From Epiperipatus broadwayi (taxonomy: Eukaryota; Onychophora; Udeonychophora; Euonychophora; Peripatidae): a DNA stretch of 64,000 nucleotides. Made by a program: the position numbers and the translations under genes. Below, in pieces: positions 45,975 through 56,419 of the stretch (positions are counted from its first letter, which is position 1; every line of letters begins with the position of its first letter). Location: positions 4,092,001 through 4,156,000 of the forward strand of contig JAQFVV010012497.1 in assembly GCA_028023455.1 (NCBI GenBank). The letters are read 5' to 3'. The notes beneath the pieces were generated by a model. That model was given only the letters and a program-made list of their open reading frames with translations, did no database searches and had not been told where the DNA came from.

Positions 45975-47015
45975 TGTAGTGTAATTTTTACTACACTACT
46001 CTTATGCAAGGTAGGGACTGGTTTTTATCAGCTTTCAACACCTTATGGAAGGATGTAATCATAAACATATGACCAAAGACATATGAAAAATATCTATGAC
46101 CCACAAGATGCACATTTTGTGCTGAACCAACACCCATTAGTTGGCTCAGACCCCAATCCCTTACACTTATTTTTATCATTGTTTAGTATATATATATAGA
46201 TAGCAATTTACTGCAGTTTGATTGATAAGGGTCAAACATGCTGCCCTCACAACTTTGACCCAAATCACTTAATGAAAGTATATTAATAATTTTTATTAAT
46301 CATTTATTAGACTAGAGATTATCCAATAAGGATTAATATTTCAGTAGTATAATTTTCATTACACCACTCTTACACAAAATAGGGGCTGTTTTCTATCTGC
46401 TTTTAGCACCTTGTGTAAGAATGTAATCATAAACATATGACCAAAGACATGTGAAAAAGATCTATAATTCTCAAGATGCACATTTCATGCTGAACCGGCA
46501 CTCATTATAAAAGCAGATAGGAAAACAGTTTCTACCTTGCATGAGAGTGGTGTAGTAAAAATTACACTACAGAAATATTATTCATTATTGGATAATCTCT
46601 AGTCTAATGAATGACTAATAAAAATTATTAATTTACTTTCATTAAGTGATTTGTGTCAATGTTGTGAGGGCAGCATGTTTGACATTTATCAATCAAACTG
46701 CAGTAAATTGCTATCTATCTATCTATCTATATATATATTGAACAATGATAAAGATATGTTTAAGAGATTGTGATCTGAGCCAACTGATAAGTATTGGTTC
46801 AGTACGAAATATGCATCTTGGGGCTTCTAGATCTTTTTCACATATCTTTGATCATATGTTTATTATTACATTCCTCCCCAACATGTCAAAAGTGGATAGA
46901 AACCAGTCCCTACCTTGTGTGAGAGTGGTGTAGTGAAAATTACACTACAGAAATATTATTCATTATTGGATAATCTCTAGCCTAATGAATGACTAATAAA
47001 AATAATTATCAACTG
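45975..47015. repeat. Large compound foldback, family Q
   Basis: There are four related arms: two reverse (about 45975-46310 and 46340-46505) and two forward (about 46515-46720 and 46745-47010). The terminal block 'gtagtgtaatttttactaca' and its complement mark the ends of each unit. The next block 'aggtagggactggtttttatc' is seen in both directions. The inner 'atagcaatttactgcagttt' block at 46200 is the complement of the text at 46700. The outer units each retain a 62-codon open frame (45991-46179 on - and 46745-46933 on +) of similar sequence, which are read-throughs of the repeat. Confidence 0.75.
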
Positions 47016-47019
47016 TCTC

Positions 47020-47575
47020 TATAGCTTGTAGGATGATGCAATTTTTTCCTAGGAAAATTTTATTTGGACTACCAAAGTTATAAGCATTTCTCTCAAGGAA
47101 TTCTGGTATAGTTGGGATAAAATGGCTTATTTTATATTGGAATAAATTTCTTATCTTGCCATTTCTTAAGAATGAATTTCATGAAATATAACTTATTATC
47201 AAAATTTTGAAATGACATTTATGAATAGAATTCTTCCACAAGAATGATGTAGAAACTTCTAAATGCATGTAAAATGACAATCATCAAATATATGCATGAA
47301 TATTTGACCCTTTTCTACTTGGTTTTTACCAAGGCATTCTGTTATTCAAACACCAACTGTATATTTCTATGGGAAATACATCCGATGTTATCAACTGCAG
47401 ATTTAGATTGCAAGTAAATTTTATTCTATATTATTCTTTTTTGCTATCCTGTCTTGTCTCATAATTTCACATAATATTGTTATAGAGATTCTAGAATAGA
47501 TTATCTAGTGAAGCCTTTATATAAATTTTGGTATATTCATACACACATTTGAAGTTAATGTTTTAGAATTTCTGG
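47020..47575. other. Intronic AT-rich DNA without recognised feature
   Basis: No gene or known repeat was recognised. Confidence 0.4.
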
Positions 47576-47579
47576 AGAT

Positions 47580-48535
47580 TAATAAAATATAAATCATTTA
47601 CTTTTTATAAAGTAAATATATATCACACACCATTTACAACTTTCTTAAACACTTTATCAATATTATTTTTATATCAAAACTTTATTCTAACAGTTTTGAC
47701 TGTCCTGTAGTCATCGTCAGAACTACAACATCTAAATAAAAGATAAACTATCTTTGAAAAATTATATTTAAATAACTTATTCAAATAATGTAAAACTGAT
47801 GTAAAATAAAAAAATTTAAATTATATCTACATTATATCAATTATTGCTTTTGTTAGGTTTTTGTCATAGGCATACACATACTCATATACATAATTAAATA
47901 CACAAAATAAAACATACATTTTAACCTGACTATTATAAAAAACATTTCCTATTTATTACTTTACTCTTAATTAATTCTATTAACATTTATTTTATATTAC
48001 TTTATTTTATTTTTAAAAATTATTTATTATAATAATTTTAAAAAACTTCTTCTTATTCTAATATTTAATACATATTATTGTCTTTTTATTTATATTTTTA
48101 ATCAACTTCTAACCTGTTCTTATTTTTATTAAATATTTTATAATTATCTATAAACTTTTTTCACATTAGAAATTACTTTTTTTACATTACAAAATTACTC
48201 ATTTCTTTACAATCCTATTCCTAAAAACCCAACTGACCAAATTTTCAAAATTTTTATACCTGCTTAACACCTCCCTTTACTGTCATTTTCTTCAACTTTA
48301 TTCTTTTAACCCTTTTTAAATTCAAACTATTATTAATAATAATTGTTTATAAAATTATTGTCTTTGCCCCCAAATTCCTATTAAGATTTTGTTTTGTAAT
48401 TTTAATCAATATTGCCACTTGTAATTTTTTTATTTCTTCTATTATTTGTATAATTAATTATTTTTATACTATTTTTCTCAACCCTGTGGCCTGTTTCTAA
48501 TGAATGTAAATAAATAGGTGATCTCTTATCATATT
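47580..48535 (-). mobile_element. Penelope-like element 3' end, left copy of inverted pair
   Basis: On the - strand from about 48535 the text encodes HSLETGHRVEKNSIKIINYT and then a short basic stretch, the C-terminus of a PLE GIY-YIG protein. About 600 bp of AT-rich 3' UTR follow, then a hammerhead-like motif at 47682-47730 and a terminal segment to about 47580. The partner on the + strand (48540-49300) mirrors it. Both are 5'-truncated at the shared centre near 48535. Confidence 0.75.
47682..47730 (-). ncRNA. Hammerhead-ribozyme-like motif in PLE tail
   Basis: On the - strand it reads CUGACGA, a hairpin 'gacua-cagga-caguc', AAAA, then 'cuguuagaau'. This follows the CUGANGA / stem II / GAAA / short stem III order of hammerheads found in Penelope-like elements. 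The conserved G of GAAA is replaced here and stem II has one A-C mismatch, so this copy is probably dead. Confidence 0.5.
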
Positions 48536-48539
48536 TATG

Positions 48540-49300
48540 TAATTCACTATATTTATGTTTATTAGAAACAGGTCATAGGTTGGAGAAACATAATATAAAA
48601 ATGATTAATTATACAAATAATAGAAGGGATAGGAAAATTAAAAAGGCAATATTGATTAAAAATACAAAACCAAATCTTAACAGGGATTTTGGGGTAAAGA
48701 CAATAATTTTATAAACAATTATTATTAATAATAGTTTGAATTTGAAAAAGGTTAAAAGAATGAAGTTGAAGAAAATGCGGCTAGAGAGAGGTGTTACACA
48801 AGTATAAAAATTTTGAAAATTTGATCAGTTGGGTTTTTAGAAATAGGATTATAAAGAGGTGAGTAATTTTGTAATGTAAAAAGTAATTTGTAATGTGGTA
48901 AAAGGTTAGAAGTTGATTAAAAATATAAATAAAAAGTCAATAATATTTATTAAATAGTAGAATAAGAAATTAAAGTTTTTTAAAATTATTATAATAAATA
49001 ATTTTTAAAAATAAAATAAAGTAATATAAAATAAATGTGGATAGAATTAATTAAGAGTAAAGTAATAAAATAGGAAATGATTATTTATAATGGTCAGGTT
49101 AAAATGTAAGTTTTATTTTGTGTATTTAATTATGCATATGAACATGTGTATAAGTATATTAATTATATAATAGGATATTGTAGCTCTGATGATGGCTGCA
49201 GGACAGTCGAAAACTGTTAGAATAAAGTTTTGATATAAAAAATAGTATTGATAAAGTGTTTACGAAAGTTGTAAATGGTATGATAATGTAAAAGTAGAAA
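48540..49300 (+). mobile_element. Penelope-like element 3' end, right copy of inverted pair
   Basis: The + strand frame at about 48547-48717 reads LETGHRLEKHNIKMINYT and then IKKAILIKNTKPNLNRDFGV to a stop, the end of a PLE GIY-YIG protein. The AT-rich 3' UTR mirrors the left copy. The element ends with a hammerhead-like motif at 49172-49230 and a terminal segment to about 49300. The homologous coding end also occurs around the hAT insertion at 56.2-56.35 kb. Confidence 0.78.
49172..49230 (+). ncRNA. Hammerhead-ribozyme-like motif in PLE tail (best copy)
   Basis: It reads CUGAUGA (49186-49192), a spacer U, stem II GGCUG-CAGGA-CAGUC (49194-49208), then GAAA (49209-49212) and 'acuguuagaau'. 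The CUGAUGA and GAAA core boxes are both present. A very short stem III (AA/UU around CUG) and a weak stem I would match the minimal hammerheads known from PLEs. Activity is inferred, not shown. Confidence 0.6.
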
Positions 49301-50430
49301 TCAATACATAGGAAAATGAAGAAGAAGAAGAAAATTATATTACTTCCATAAAGTAAATATAATAAGCTTTTGGTATTTAGGTTTTTACTTAATAATCTTA
49401 CCTAAATTCACATACATGGCTATTATCATTCATTCTTTATTAATTAAAGTCTAAATTATAATAAGCTTTTATTTTTCAAACATTTATTTATAGTTTGGAA
49501 TGTTTTGAAAATAAACATTCTAAAAATTATTATAAATCATTTAATTAACATGTACGCAAACAAAATATAGATAATTAACAAAGTTTCTTTGCATAAAGCA
49601 AAATAGATAACAAATGTAAATATTTTTTTAAAATTTACTTTTAATATATAGGCTTAAGAATTGGCATATCATTAAAAAATATATAAAGTCTATTATAATA
49701 AAGAAAGTAGGAAAATTGTGAGACTATTTTCATAAAACATGTGTACTGTAGCACTTTGGTTGCATTTAAAAGGGGTTCCCAATTTTAGATACAAAAAGTA
49801 TTTATAGTTTACTGTTTTCATTGGTTACTTTCTATATCATCTGACTGATTTTTTTTTAAAAAAAATAAAACAGATATTTCCCATTCTTAATAATATTTAT
49901 TTAATTATAATAATTAGTTGCTTCAATATTAATATAATTTTTTGTCCTAAAACATAATATTAAAATAAAATGGCTAAGGAGTAAACTAGATGATGAAAAA
50001 GCTTATGAAACCCTCTTAAAATTGCTAATGTAGTAAGTAGGTCCATTCTATATACACTATTTAGTAACAAGTTCTTATATAAATATTGAACATCATTATT
50101 GAAATAAAATAAGCATTGATTTTTTTTTAAAAAGTATTTGTATACAATTTTATTTAAAAATTATACACATGAAGATATTAAATAAAAATAACAAAAAGAT
50201 AAAAATTAATTATGAAGATAGTACAGTATTAAATTGAGAAAAAAACATGTTTATATAAATACTTTTCAAATTTAGATGAGCAAGATGAGAATATGTTTGT
50301 ACCACATGCTCATATATTTCTAAAAACAACACACTTCCATTTTATTACAGGAAGAACAATTTTCACAACATCTTTTAGGCTTATGAAATCATTTTTATTT
50401 GATAATTTGGCAACAAGCACAACATGATTT
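49301..50430. other. Intronic AT-rich DNA without recognised feature
   Basis: A short (GAA)n tract lies at 49319-49331. No gene or repeat family was recognised otherwise. Confidence 0.4.
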
Positions 50431-50439
50431 AATACATTG

Positions 50440-50645
50440 ATAGGGTGGCAGATTCAGGAAATCAAAATTTATGAATTATAGCTCAGATGTTTCATTTTCA
50501 ATGCTCAAACTTCTTATGAAATCCTGAGCCATAGACAAATTACTTTTGCCCTGTAATTTGGAGTTTAAGGTCCATGAATCATGAACTAGCTCTGTCATTT
50601 CTGGTGCTCAAACTTTTTATAAACTCTAAGCAATAAATAATTTAA
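50440..50645 (-). repeat. Two adjacent family D repeats (reverse)
   Basis: In reverse it reads 'ttataaaaagtttgagcacc' plus 'agaaatgacagag', and then a second 'cataagaagtttgagcattg' with 'tgaatctgccaccc' at the far end. The block order is that of the + copies at 5.83 and 21.7 kb. Confidence 0.5.
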
Positions 50646-51345
50646 TTAATATTTTTTTATTTATAGCATCAATATCTTAAATGCAAAAGCTTTCTCTGTG
50701 ATTACAAAACACTTTACTGACTGTGTGAGACAAAAAATAAATGGATGAAATTTATTAATTCACATGTACAAATTTTTATAAGTTTTTTATTTAATATTTT
50801 TTATATCTTCTGTTTTAAGAATATTATTAAATTGTCTACTGTAGAGTTCGTAATAAATCTTTTTAAAACAATACAATAATAACTTTTTCAGATATTGATT
50901 TTTATATAATTAATTATACACACTATTATTGAGATATAGTCATCTATATGCAATTATATGACTGCTTTTTACATTAAGAAAATATAAAAAACATTAAATA
51001 TAACTTTGATGCATTTTCAGTGCAAAGCATCATTTTCAAAGACAAACATTGCGCTGAAAATAAAAAAGGAAAATCATACTTTTAAATTTAACTGTAGATA
51101 TTTCAAACTGTATTAAGATTATATTCAATGTCCTTTATATGTTCACCATTTTAAAAGAAGTCTAAAAATTCATCATGACTTATGTGAATTCTTCAGCTCA
51201 AGTAATTTTTAAAATAAAGCATGAAATGTAATAATTTTATTTATAAATATCTATAACTAACATAATAGCAAAATTTCCATTAGTATTTATAATTATAAAT
51301 GTATTAAATAACTTCCACACATTCCTTTGAAATCATATGAATAAA
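50646..51345. other. Intronic AT-rich DNA without recognised feature
   Basis: Nothing recognised. Confidence 0.4.
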
Positions 51346-51349
51346 GATA

Positions 51350-51995
51350 CAATAAAAAACAAATGACACCCAAGATGTGTTTTATGCTGAACCAGCACTC
51401 ATCACTTGGCTCAGGCCACATCTCTCATATATATCTTTATCATAAGTACAGTATTTATTAATAATAAATTGTTACATTTTGATTTACAAGTATCAAAGTT
51501 ACACACAACATTCAACTACTCTAAATACAACAAAGATCATCACTAATCGTTTATTAAATTAGAGATTGTCTCTAACCCAGATATAAACTTTAAACCTCAG
51601 TTAAATATTAATATATCTGATTTTTTAATTAATTAAACACATACACATGGAGTTATTTACAATGCATCTTGGGGGGCCATTTGTCTTATTGTATTTTTAT
51701 TCATATAATTTCAAAAGAATGTGTGACCATTATTCAATACATTTATATATTTAAAAAAGTTATTACACACGGGGAAGAGAAATGTGAATAACTCCATTTC
51801 CATGTGTTTAATTAATTAAAAAATCAGATACATTAATGTTTAATTGAAGTCTAAAATTTATATTGGGCTAGAGACAATCTTTAGTTTAATAAATAATTAG
51901 TGATAATCATTGCTGCATTTATCTAGAGTGGATGGTGCCAAAGTTGTGGGTGGTGTTAATTTGACAATTGTAAATCAAAATGTAATAATTTTGTT
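51350..51995. repeat. Long palindromic repeat, family Q
   Basis: Blocks 'tgctgaaccagcactcatca', 'ttgatttacaagtatcaaag', 'tagagattgtctctaaccca' and 'tttaattaattaaacacata' on the left are mirrored by 'tatgtgtttaattaattaaa'-like text (about 51804), 'gggctagagacaatctttag' and 'aaatcaaaatgtaataattt' on the right. The arms span about 200 bp around a centre of about 100 bp near 51720. It is the most complete foldback copy of this family in the window. Confidence 0.7.
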
Positions 51996-52825
51996 ATATT
52001 TAGTTTTTTATAGCTATATCAAAATCTATATAAATATATGGATTATTTAAATGAAAGAAAAATATAATTTCTTTATCTAAAATATAGTTTATTTTACATT
52101 TGATACCTTAAAAATGTGTTTTGACTATTAAAAAATGTTGATGACTTGGTTACTACAGAAAGCATTTTGCTGCTGGTAGTCACATGTCTAGCTTATTTTA
52201 TTATAATATTTCATTTACTATCTAATACAAACAATACTGATGCATTCTTCTATGCATTTAATGTAATGCAAATACAATATTAGATTCAAACTTTCAAACT
52301 AGTTAACAGTTTTGATTATCTAACAATCTTCTTCAGTACTATTAAAATTGCTATATATGTGAATATTATTGTAAGAAAATTATACATGCAAATCAAATTA
52401 TTTATACATATTTGAAATATACAATATTATTTGACAGACTGTGTGTGCATGGGAGGTTTTTTTTCCATAGCTTTATCACAGAAGTTAAAATTAAAATGCA
52501 CGAATAAAGAAATTTACTCAAGAACTTGAATTGCCATTACATATTATGATCTGACAATGTAGAAGTTAAACTTTTTTGCTGCTAATAATTATGAAACTGA
52601 TTGTTGGATAGAATAAAAATTATAAATATAAGTAGAAAATATATTGTCATCTTAAACAATTTTTTACTGCATGTCTAAGTTGTATTACTTATTAATAATA
52701 TATTTTATCAGTGTTTTTAAAGTTACTGTATGTAGCATGATAGATATCTGCATTACCATGCATATATATAGATTTTTTTTTTACTTTACACAAAAATAAG
52801 CTTATTTACTTTTGATTGCTTGTAG
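51996..52825. other. Intron ending in splice acceptor
   Basis: AT-rich intron ending 'ttgattgcttgtag' at 52825. No other feature was recognised. Confidence 0.4.
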
Positions 52826-52879
52826 ATGCTATACCCATGACTACTTTTCATGAAACTGTAGAAAAGCAGTTTAATCAAG
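52826..52879 (+). CDS. HSPA12: Probable HSPA12-like micro-exon
   Basis: A 54-bp segment lies between TTGTAG and GTTGGT. Joined in phase to the preceding exon, which leaves one base, it reads DAIPMTTFHETVEKQFNQ and again leaves one base. The phase fit, 3n length and a composition richer in codon-like triplets than the intron support it. It has no family signature I can point to, because this part of HSPA12 (between the two ATPase lobes) is variable. The donor GTTGGT is weaker than the GTAAG sites of the other exons. It could be an alternatively used exon or a false call. Confidence 0.5.
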
Positions 52880-53585
52880 GTTGGTTATTTCAATCTGTAT
52901 TATGCATGCGCTTTCATTAATTAATTAAGATTAATTAAGAATGTATGTTCAGATACATTGCTCTTAATTCATTTTAAAGCAATGCTACAATGTTCTCACT
53001 TTTTAACTAAAATAATATAGGATCAGTTTCAATCTAATTGAAACTGGGGTAGTTTTGATAGTAGAGAAGTGTATGGCGTGACCTATATAATATTTTCATT
53101 ACTTCATTTACTTTCATTTTAGATATATTTAAATTTAAAAAAGTCAATTATATGCTTTTTTTTTATAAAGGAGTATTTTGAAATAATTATATCTATAATA
53201 TTTTTTTTTTTTTGTGATTTGTAAAAAAGTTGTTGATTAAGTATTTGTAGTATTAAATATGATTTATTTTGTTTTTAAAATATATTGCTTTTTTTTTTTC
53301 TATTATTGTTCTTTTTTGAAATTAGATATATTAAGTAAAACATAGGAAGTCTAAAAAGAAAAGTGTTATATGATTTTTGAATCAGCTTACCAATATAATG
53401 GAATTTGAATTGAAGTGACTTCTATTTCATATACTTAGAAGCTAGAAATCTCATTTTCATTAGTCAAATTAAAACATTCTCATTTTCTAAACTTTTTTAT
53501 GCTAAAATAAACATTTAAAGTTTTTCCCACATATAAACTTCTTCCTAACTACAAATATTAAATCACCCTGCCATGGATTAACACA
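52880..53585. other. Intronic AT-rich DNA without recognised feature
   Basis: It contains several T-runs (53157-53168, 53202-53213, 53290-53300). No further exon was recognised before the window end. Confidence 0.45.
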
Positions 53586-53589
53586 TTTT

Positions 53590-53790
53590 CTTCTCCATCC
53601 AAAGATCTCTCAGATCCAAGGCTTCTCACTGATAATAGTCATAAGCTAGAAACTAGTTTGGAGATAATGGATAGGCACTAGACAGGAATTTGATGCACTA
53701 ACCTATCATATATTTAGTACTATGGCTTATATTAAGTGGCAATCTTATGATGAGAAAAATTGCTATTGTGTGAATATATATTCTCTGCCA
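53590..53790. repeat. Family F repeat, degenerate
   Basis: 'atagtcataagctagaaact', 'ggataggcactagacaggaa' and 'tactatggcttatattaagtg' follow the order of the right half of the palindrome at 25068-25490. Confidence 0.5.
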
Positions 53791-54089
53791 TGTGCAAATA
53801 AACAACTCATCTGGTCTAAACTCTATCAATTTTACCTTCTTTTTTGGCATGTAAAACTTCTATCATTGTTCTAAATGACAATAAACTTCCCTAAGTGTTA
53901 TCAGAAGTCCTTTCATACATTATGTATATTTTTTATAAACTGAAAATTGCCAATAGCTAACTGGTCATAATTTAATTCTTGGACTGATTTGTAATAAGTT
54001 TGGTTAACTAACTTCTAATTAGATATAAATTTCATTCTATTATTTATCCAAATCACTTCAAACACTTTTTAGAAAAAACCTTTTATTGT

Positions 54090-54140
54090 ACATATATGTA
54101 CATTTTGACTGTCCTGCAGTCTTCTTCAGAGCTAGAATAT
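54090..54140 (-). ncRNA. Hammerhead-ribozyme-like motif in PLE tail
   Basis: On the - strand 'auucuagcu' leads to CUGAAGA, a spacer A, stem II GACUG-CAGGA-CAGUC (a perfect 5-bp stem), and AAAA where GAAA is expected. A palindrome, 'tgtacatatatgtaca', follows directly. It is the same arrangement as at 47.7 and 49.2 kb. The lost G should inactivate it. Confidence 0.5.
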
Positions 54141-54403
54141 AATGACTAAAATAAAATATATAACTATATAAATAATACCATAAAAAACATAAACAATAAA
54201 AAACTAAAAACAACATAAAATATATAACAAAACCTAATAAAACTGAAATAAATATAATTAAACCCAAATAAAATAATCCATTTAATATAAAATAAAATAT
54301 ACAATATAAACAGAATGGTAGTTTTCGGTTATGCATACTGTGGCTGTTAGGTGATGCTGCAGAACCACCAAGAAGCCTGCAAGTGCTAAATTTATATGCA
54401 AAA

Positions 54404-54466
54404 ATGGCTGAAATCAATGGAAAATTAAAATTAAAATGCCTAAGGCAAGACATCAAAAGTAAGTAA
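54404..54466 (+). CDS. Mini-ORF ending on a splice-donor-like GTAAGT (PLE 5' exon?)
   Basis: It encodes MAEINGKLKLKCLRQDIKSK and a stop, but the last codons (AAA AGT AAG TAA) contain AAA|GTAAGT, a consensus splice donor. The inverted copy at 55387-55443 has nearly the same protein (MAEIDEKLKCLRQDIKSK) and the same donor. Conservation of both the short peptide and the donor suggests a first coding exon of a PLE that keeps an intron, a feature known in this group. No acceptor or downstream exon was identified. Confidence 0.4.
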   Translation: MAEINGKLKLKCLRQDIKSK

Positions 54467-55386
54467 AAATCAAGTAAAAAATTTAGCCTAAGGCAAGACA
54501 TCAAAGGTAAATAAAAAATCAAGTGCAATAATACATAAATTTTAAATAAGTACACACACACACACAAAATTGGTAAAAAAAATACATTAAAATGTTAGAA
54601 ATTTTTTTTTTGCCTAACGCAAGACATCAAAAAATAAGTAAAAAATCAAGTACAATAATACGTAAATTTTAAAAAAGTACACACACAAAAAAAATCAGTA
54701 AAAATACATAAAATACATTAAAATCCTAGAATCGATGAAAAATTAAAATGCTAGATCGATGGAAAATTAAAATGCCTAAGGCAAGAATGGATAATTAAAA
54801 TGTGTAGGGCAACAAATAGAACAAATCCTCAAATCCCTCCACAAAAATTTTAACACCTAAAGCAAACAAATCGAAAAATTTGAACAAATTCTTCTAAAAT
54901 ACAAATCAAAAAGAAATCAAATAAAACGCTATAAAATTCAAATTACAGAAATTGGTCTAATATATAAAACAACCCCTTCCCTCCACACGAAGAATTTGAT
55001 CAAAAATAAGTAAAATGCAAATTACAAAATTCAAAAAAATTATGAATGCTATTTTGAAAAGCCTATGAAATTAAACAAAAACATACTAAATCTCAAAAAA
55101 AATTAATGTAGCCAAATTAATAGCAGTGTGCATGTGTGTACTTTTTTAAAATTTACATATTATTGCACTTGATTTTTTACCTTCTTTTGATGTCTTGCCT
55201 TAGACTAAATTTTTTACTTTCATTTGTTAATATTTCATTCATTATTCATTTCTCTATTTTCATTAGTTGATGGTGAATTTATAATATTAATGTTATTCGT
55301 CATATAATTGTTATTCATATTGATAGTGGTTTTTCCAGCAATATTTTAAATAGGAATTGTCTGTTGATCTTGTTCCAATTTATTTT

Positions 55387-55443
55387 TTACTTACTTTTGA
55401 TGTCTTGTCTTAGGCATTTTAATTTTTCATCGATTTCAGCCAT
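55387..55443 (-). CDS. Inverted copy of the mini-ORF with GTAAGT
   Basis: Reads MAEIDEKLKCLRQDIKSK on the - strand. Substitutions relative to the + copy include Asp/Glu for Asn/Gly, and the + copy has an extra Leu-Lys. The AAA|GTAAGT donor-like end is kept. Confidence 0.4.
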   Translation of the reverse strand: MAEIDEKLKCLRQDIKSK

Positions 55444-55530
55444 TTTTGTATATAAATTTATCACTTCCAGGCTTCTTGGTGGTTCTGCAGTGTCATCTAG
55501 TGACACAGTATACGTAACCGAAAATTAGCA

Positions 55531-56235
55531 ACAGAATATAAATGTAAATTATACATGTGTATTCCTAACTGTATATGTACATATTCAAGAACAATTATTA
55601 ATCTAAATATATTATTCATTTTTATTATTTTTCATAATCTTAATTATTTCTATTTCTTATAAACTTAAACTTTATTTTTATTATCTCCACCTCAAAATAT
55701 TTAATTTTATATTTATATAATTGTCATTTCAACAGTAATTTCTTTATTAATATTCTTTTTAATTTTTAAATCATATAATATCTATTATTTCCGTACACTT
55801 TCTTCTGTTAAAACTAATATTTTATATTTATTATTATTTTTTAATATCTAAAACCTATAAAAATTATAATCTTTTAAACTCTCCCTGTTTACTTTAATCT
55901 TTTAAAAAAAAAACATTTTTCTTTTTAAAAAATCTTATACCTTAGCTCCTTCTATTACATATTATTTAAACTAAATATCTATAAGCACTAAAACTTTATA
56001 TATTTTTATTTATTTATATACTAACTTTTATTATTATTATATAATTCTTTTATAAACTTATATTATACTGCTTTATATGTAAATATTATGCTAACTTTTT
56101 CCTAATATTTAATATCTATAAACATACTCATGTTTACATTCCTATATAACTTAACCATTTTGTACAACCCATATTTCATTTATAAATAATTTTCTCTTTA
56201 TATATTTACCTTTACATATCCCATTTAAGAACTAT
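55531..56235. other. PLE-type 3' UTR, AT-rich
   Basis: C/T-rich on the + strand (A/G-rich on the coding strand), like 47.75-48.3 kb. No gene is present. Confidence 0.5.
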
Positions 56236-56340
56236 ATCTATACCAATCTCATCCTAATCCCAGAATCCCTAATAAATTTTGGTTTTATCTTTCTTATTAG
56301 TATTGCTTCTTTTATTTTCCTTTCTTTAATATTGTCTGTA

Positions 56341-56348
56341 TGTAACAT
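56341..56348 (+). repeat. 8-bp target-site duplication (left) of hAT element
   Basis: TGTAACAT, identical to 60933-60940. Confidence 0.92.
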
Positions 56349-56419
56349 CAGGGCTGGCGCTGGGTATTAGGCGCCTGCATGCAAATTTGATTTTGGTGCT
56401 CCTGTCAATATGTATGTTT

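Larger units (their letters stand above)
54324..55530. repeat. Inverted pair of PLE 5'-type segments
   Basis: 'gtagttttcggttatgcata', 'ctgcagaaccaccaagaagc' and the mini-ORF at 54404-54466 are mirrored by 55530-55387 on the - strand ('taattttcggttacgtatac', the same 'agaaccaccaagaagcc' block and mini-ORF). Between them the segment 'taaggcaagacatcaaaagt' followed by 'caataatacgtaaatttt' and a (CA)n run is repeated two or three times forward (54480, 54615) and once in reverse (about 55130-55210). Confidence 0.7.
54060..56340 (-). mobile_element. Penelope-like element tail, distal part (split by hAT)
   Basis: On the - strand the PLE coding end resumes at 56348 after the hAT insertion (TDNIKERKIKEAILIRKIKP and FIRDSGIRMRLV, then a stop near 56235) and continues as an AT-rich 3' UTR. 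Near 55.5-54.3 kb comes a segment with two inverted copies of what looks like the element's 5' terminal region, each with the same mini-ORF. The block closes with a hammerhead-like motif at 54090-54140. PLEs often insert as partial tandem or inverted copies, which would explain the mixed layout. Boundaries are uncertain. Confidence 0.65.

Noticed and set aside
54058-54567. 169-codon - frame as a membrane protein
   Set aside because: Hydrophobic low-complexity reading of an A-rich PLE tail; it contains the hammerhead-like motif and tail repeats.
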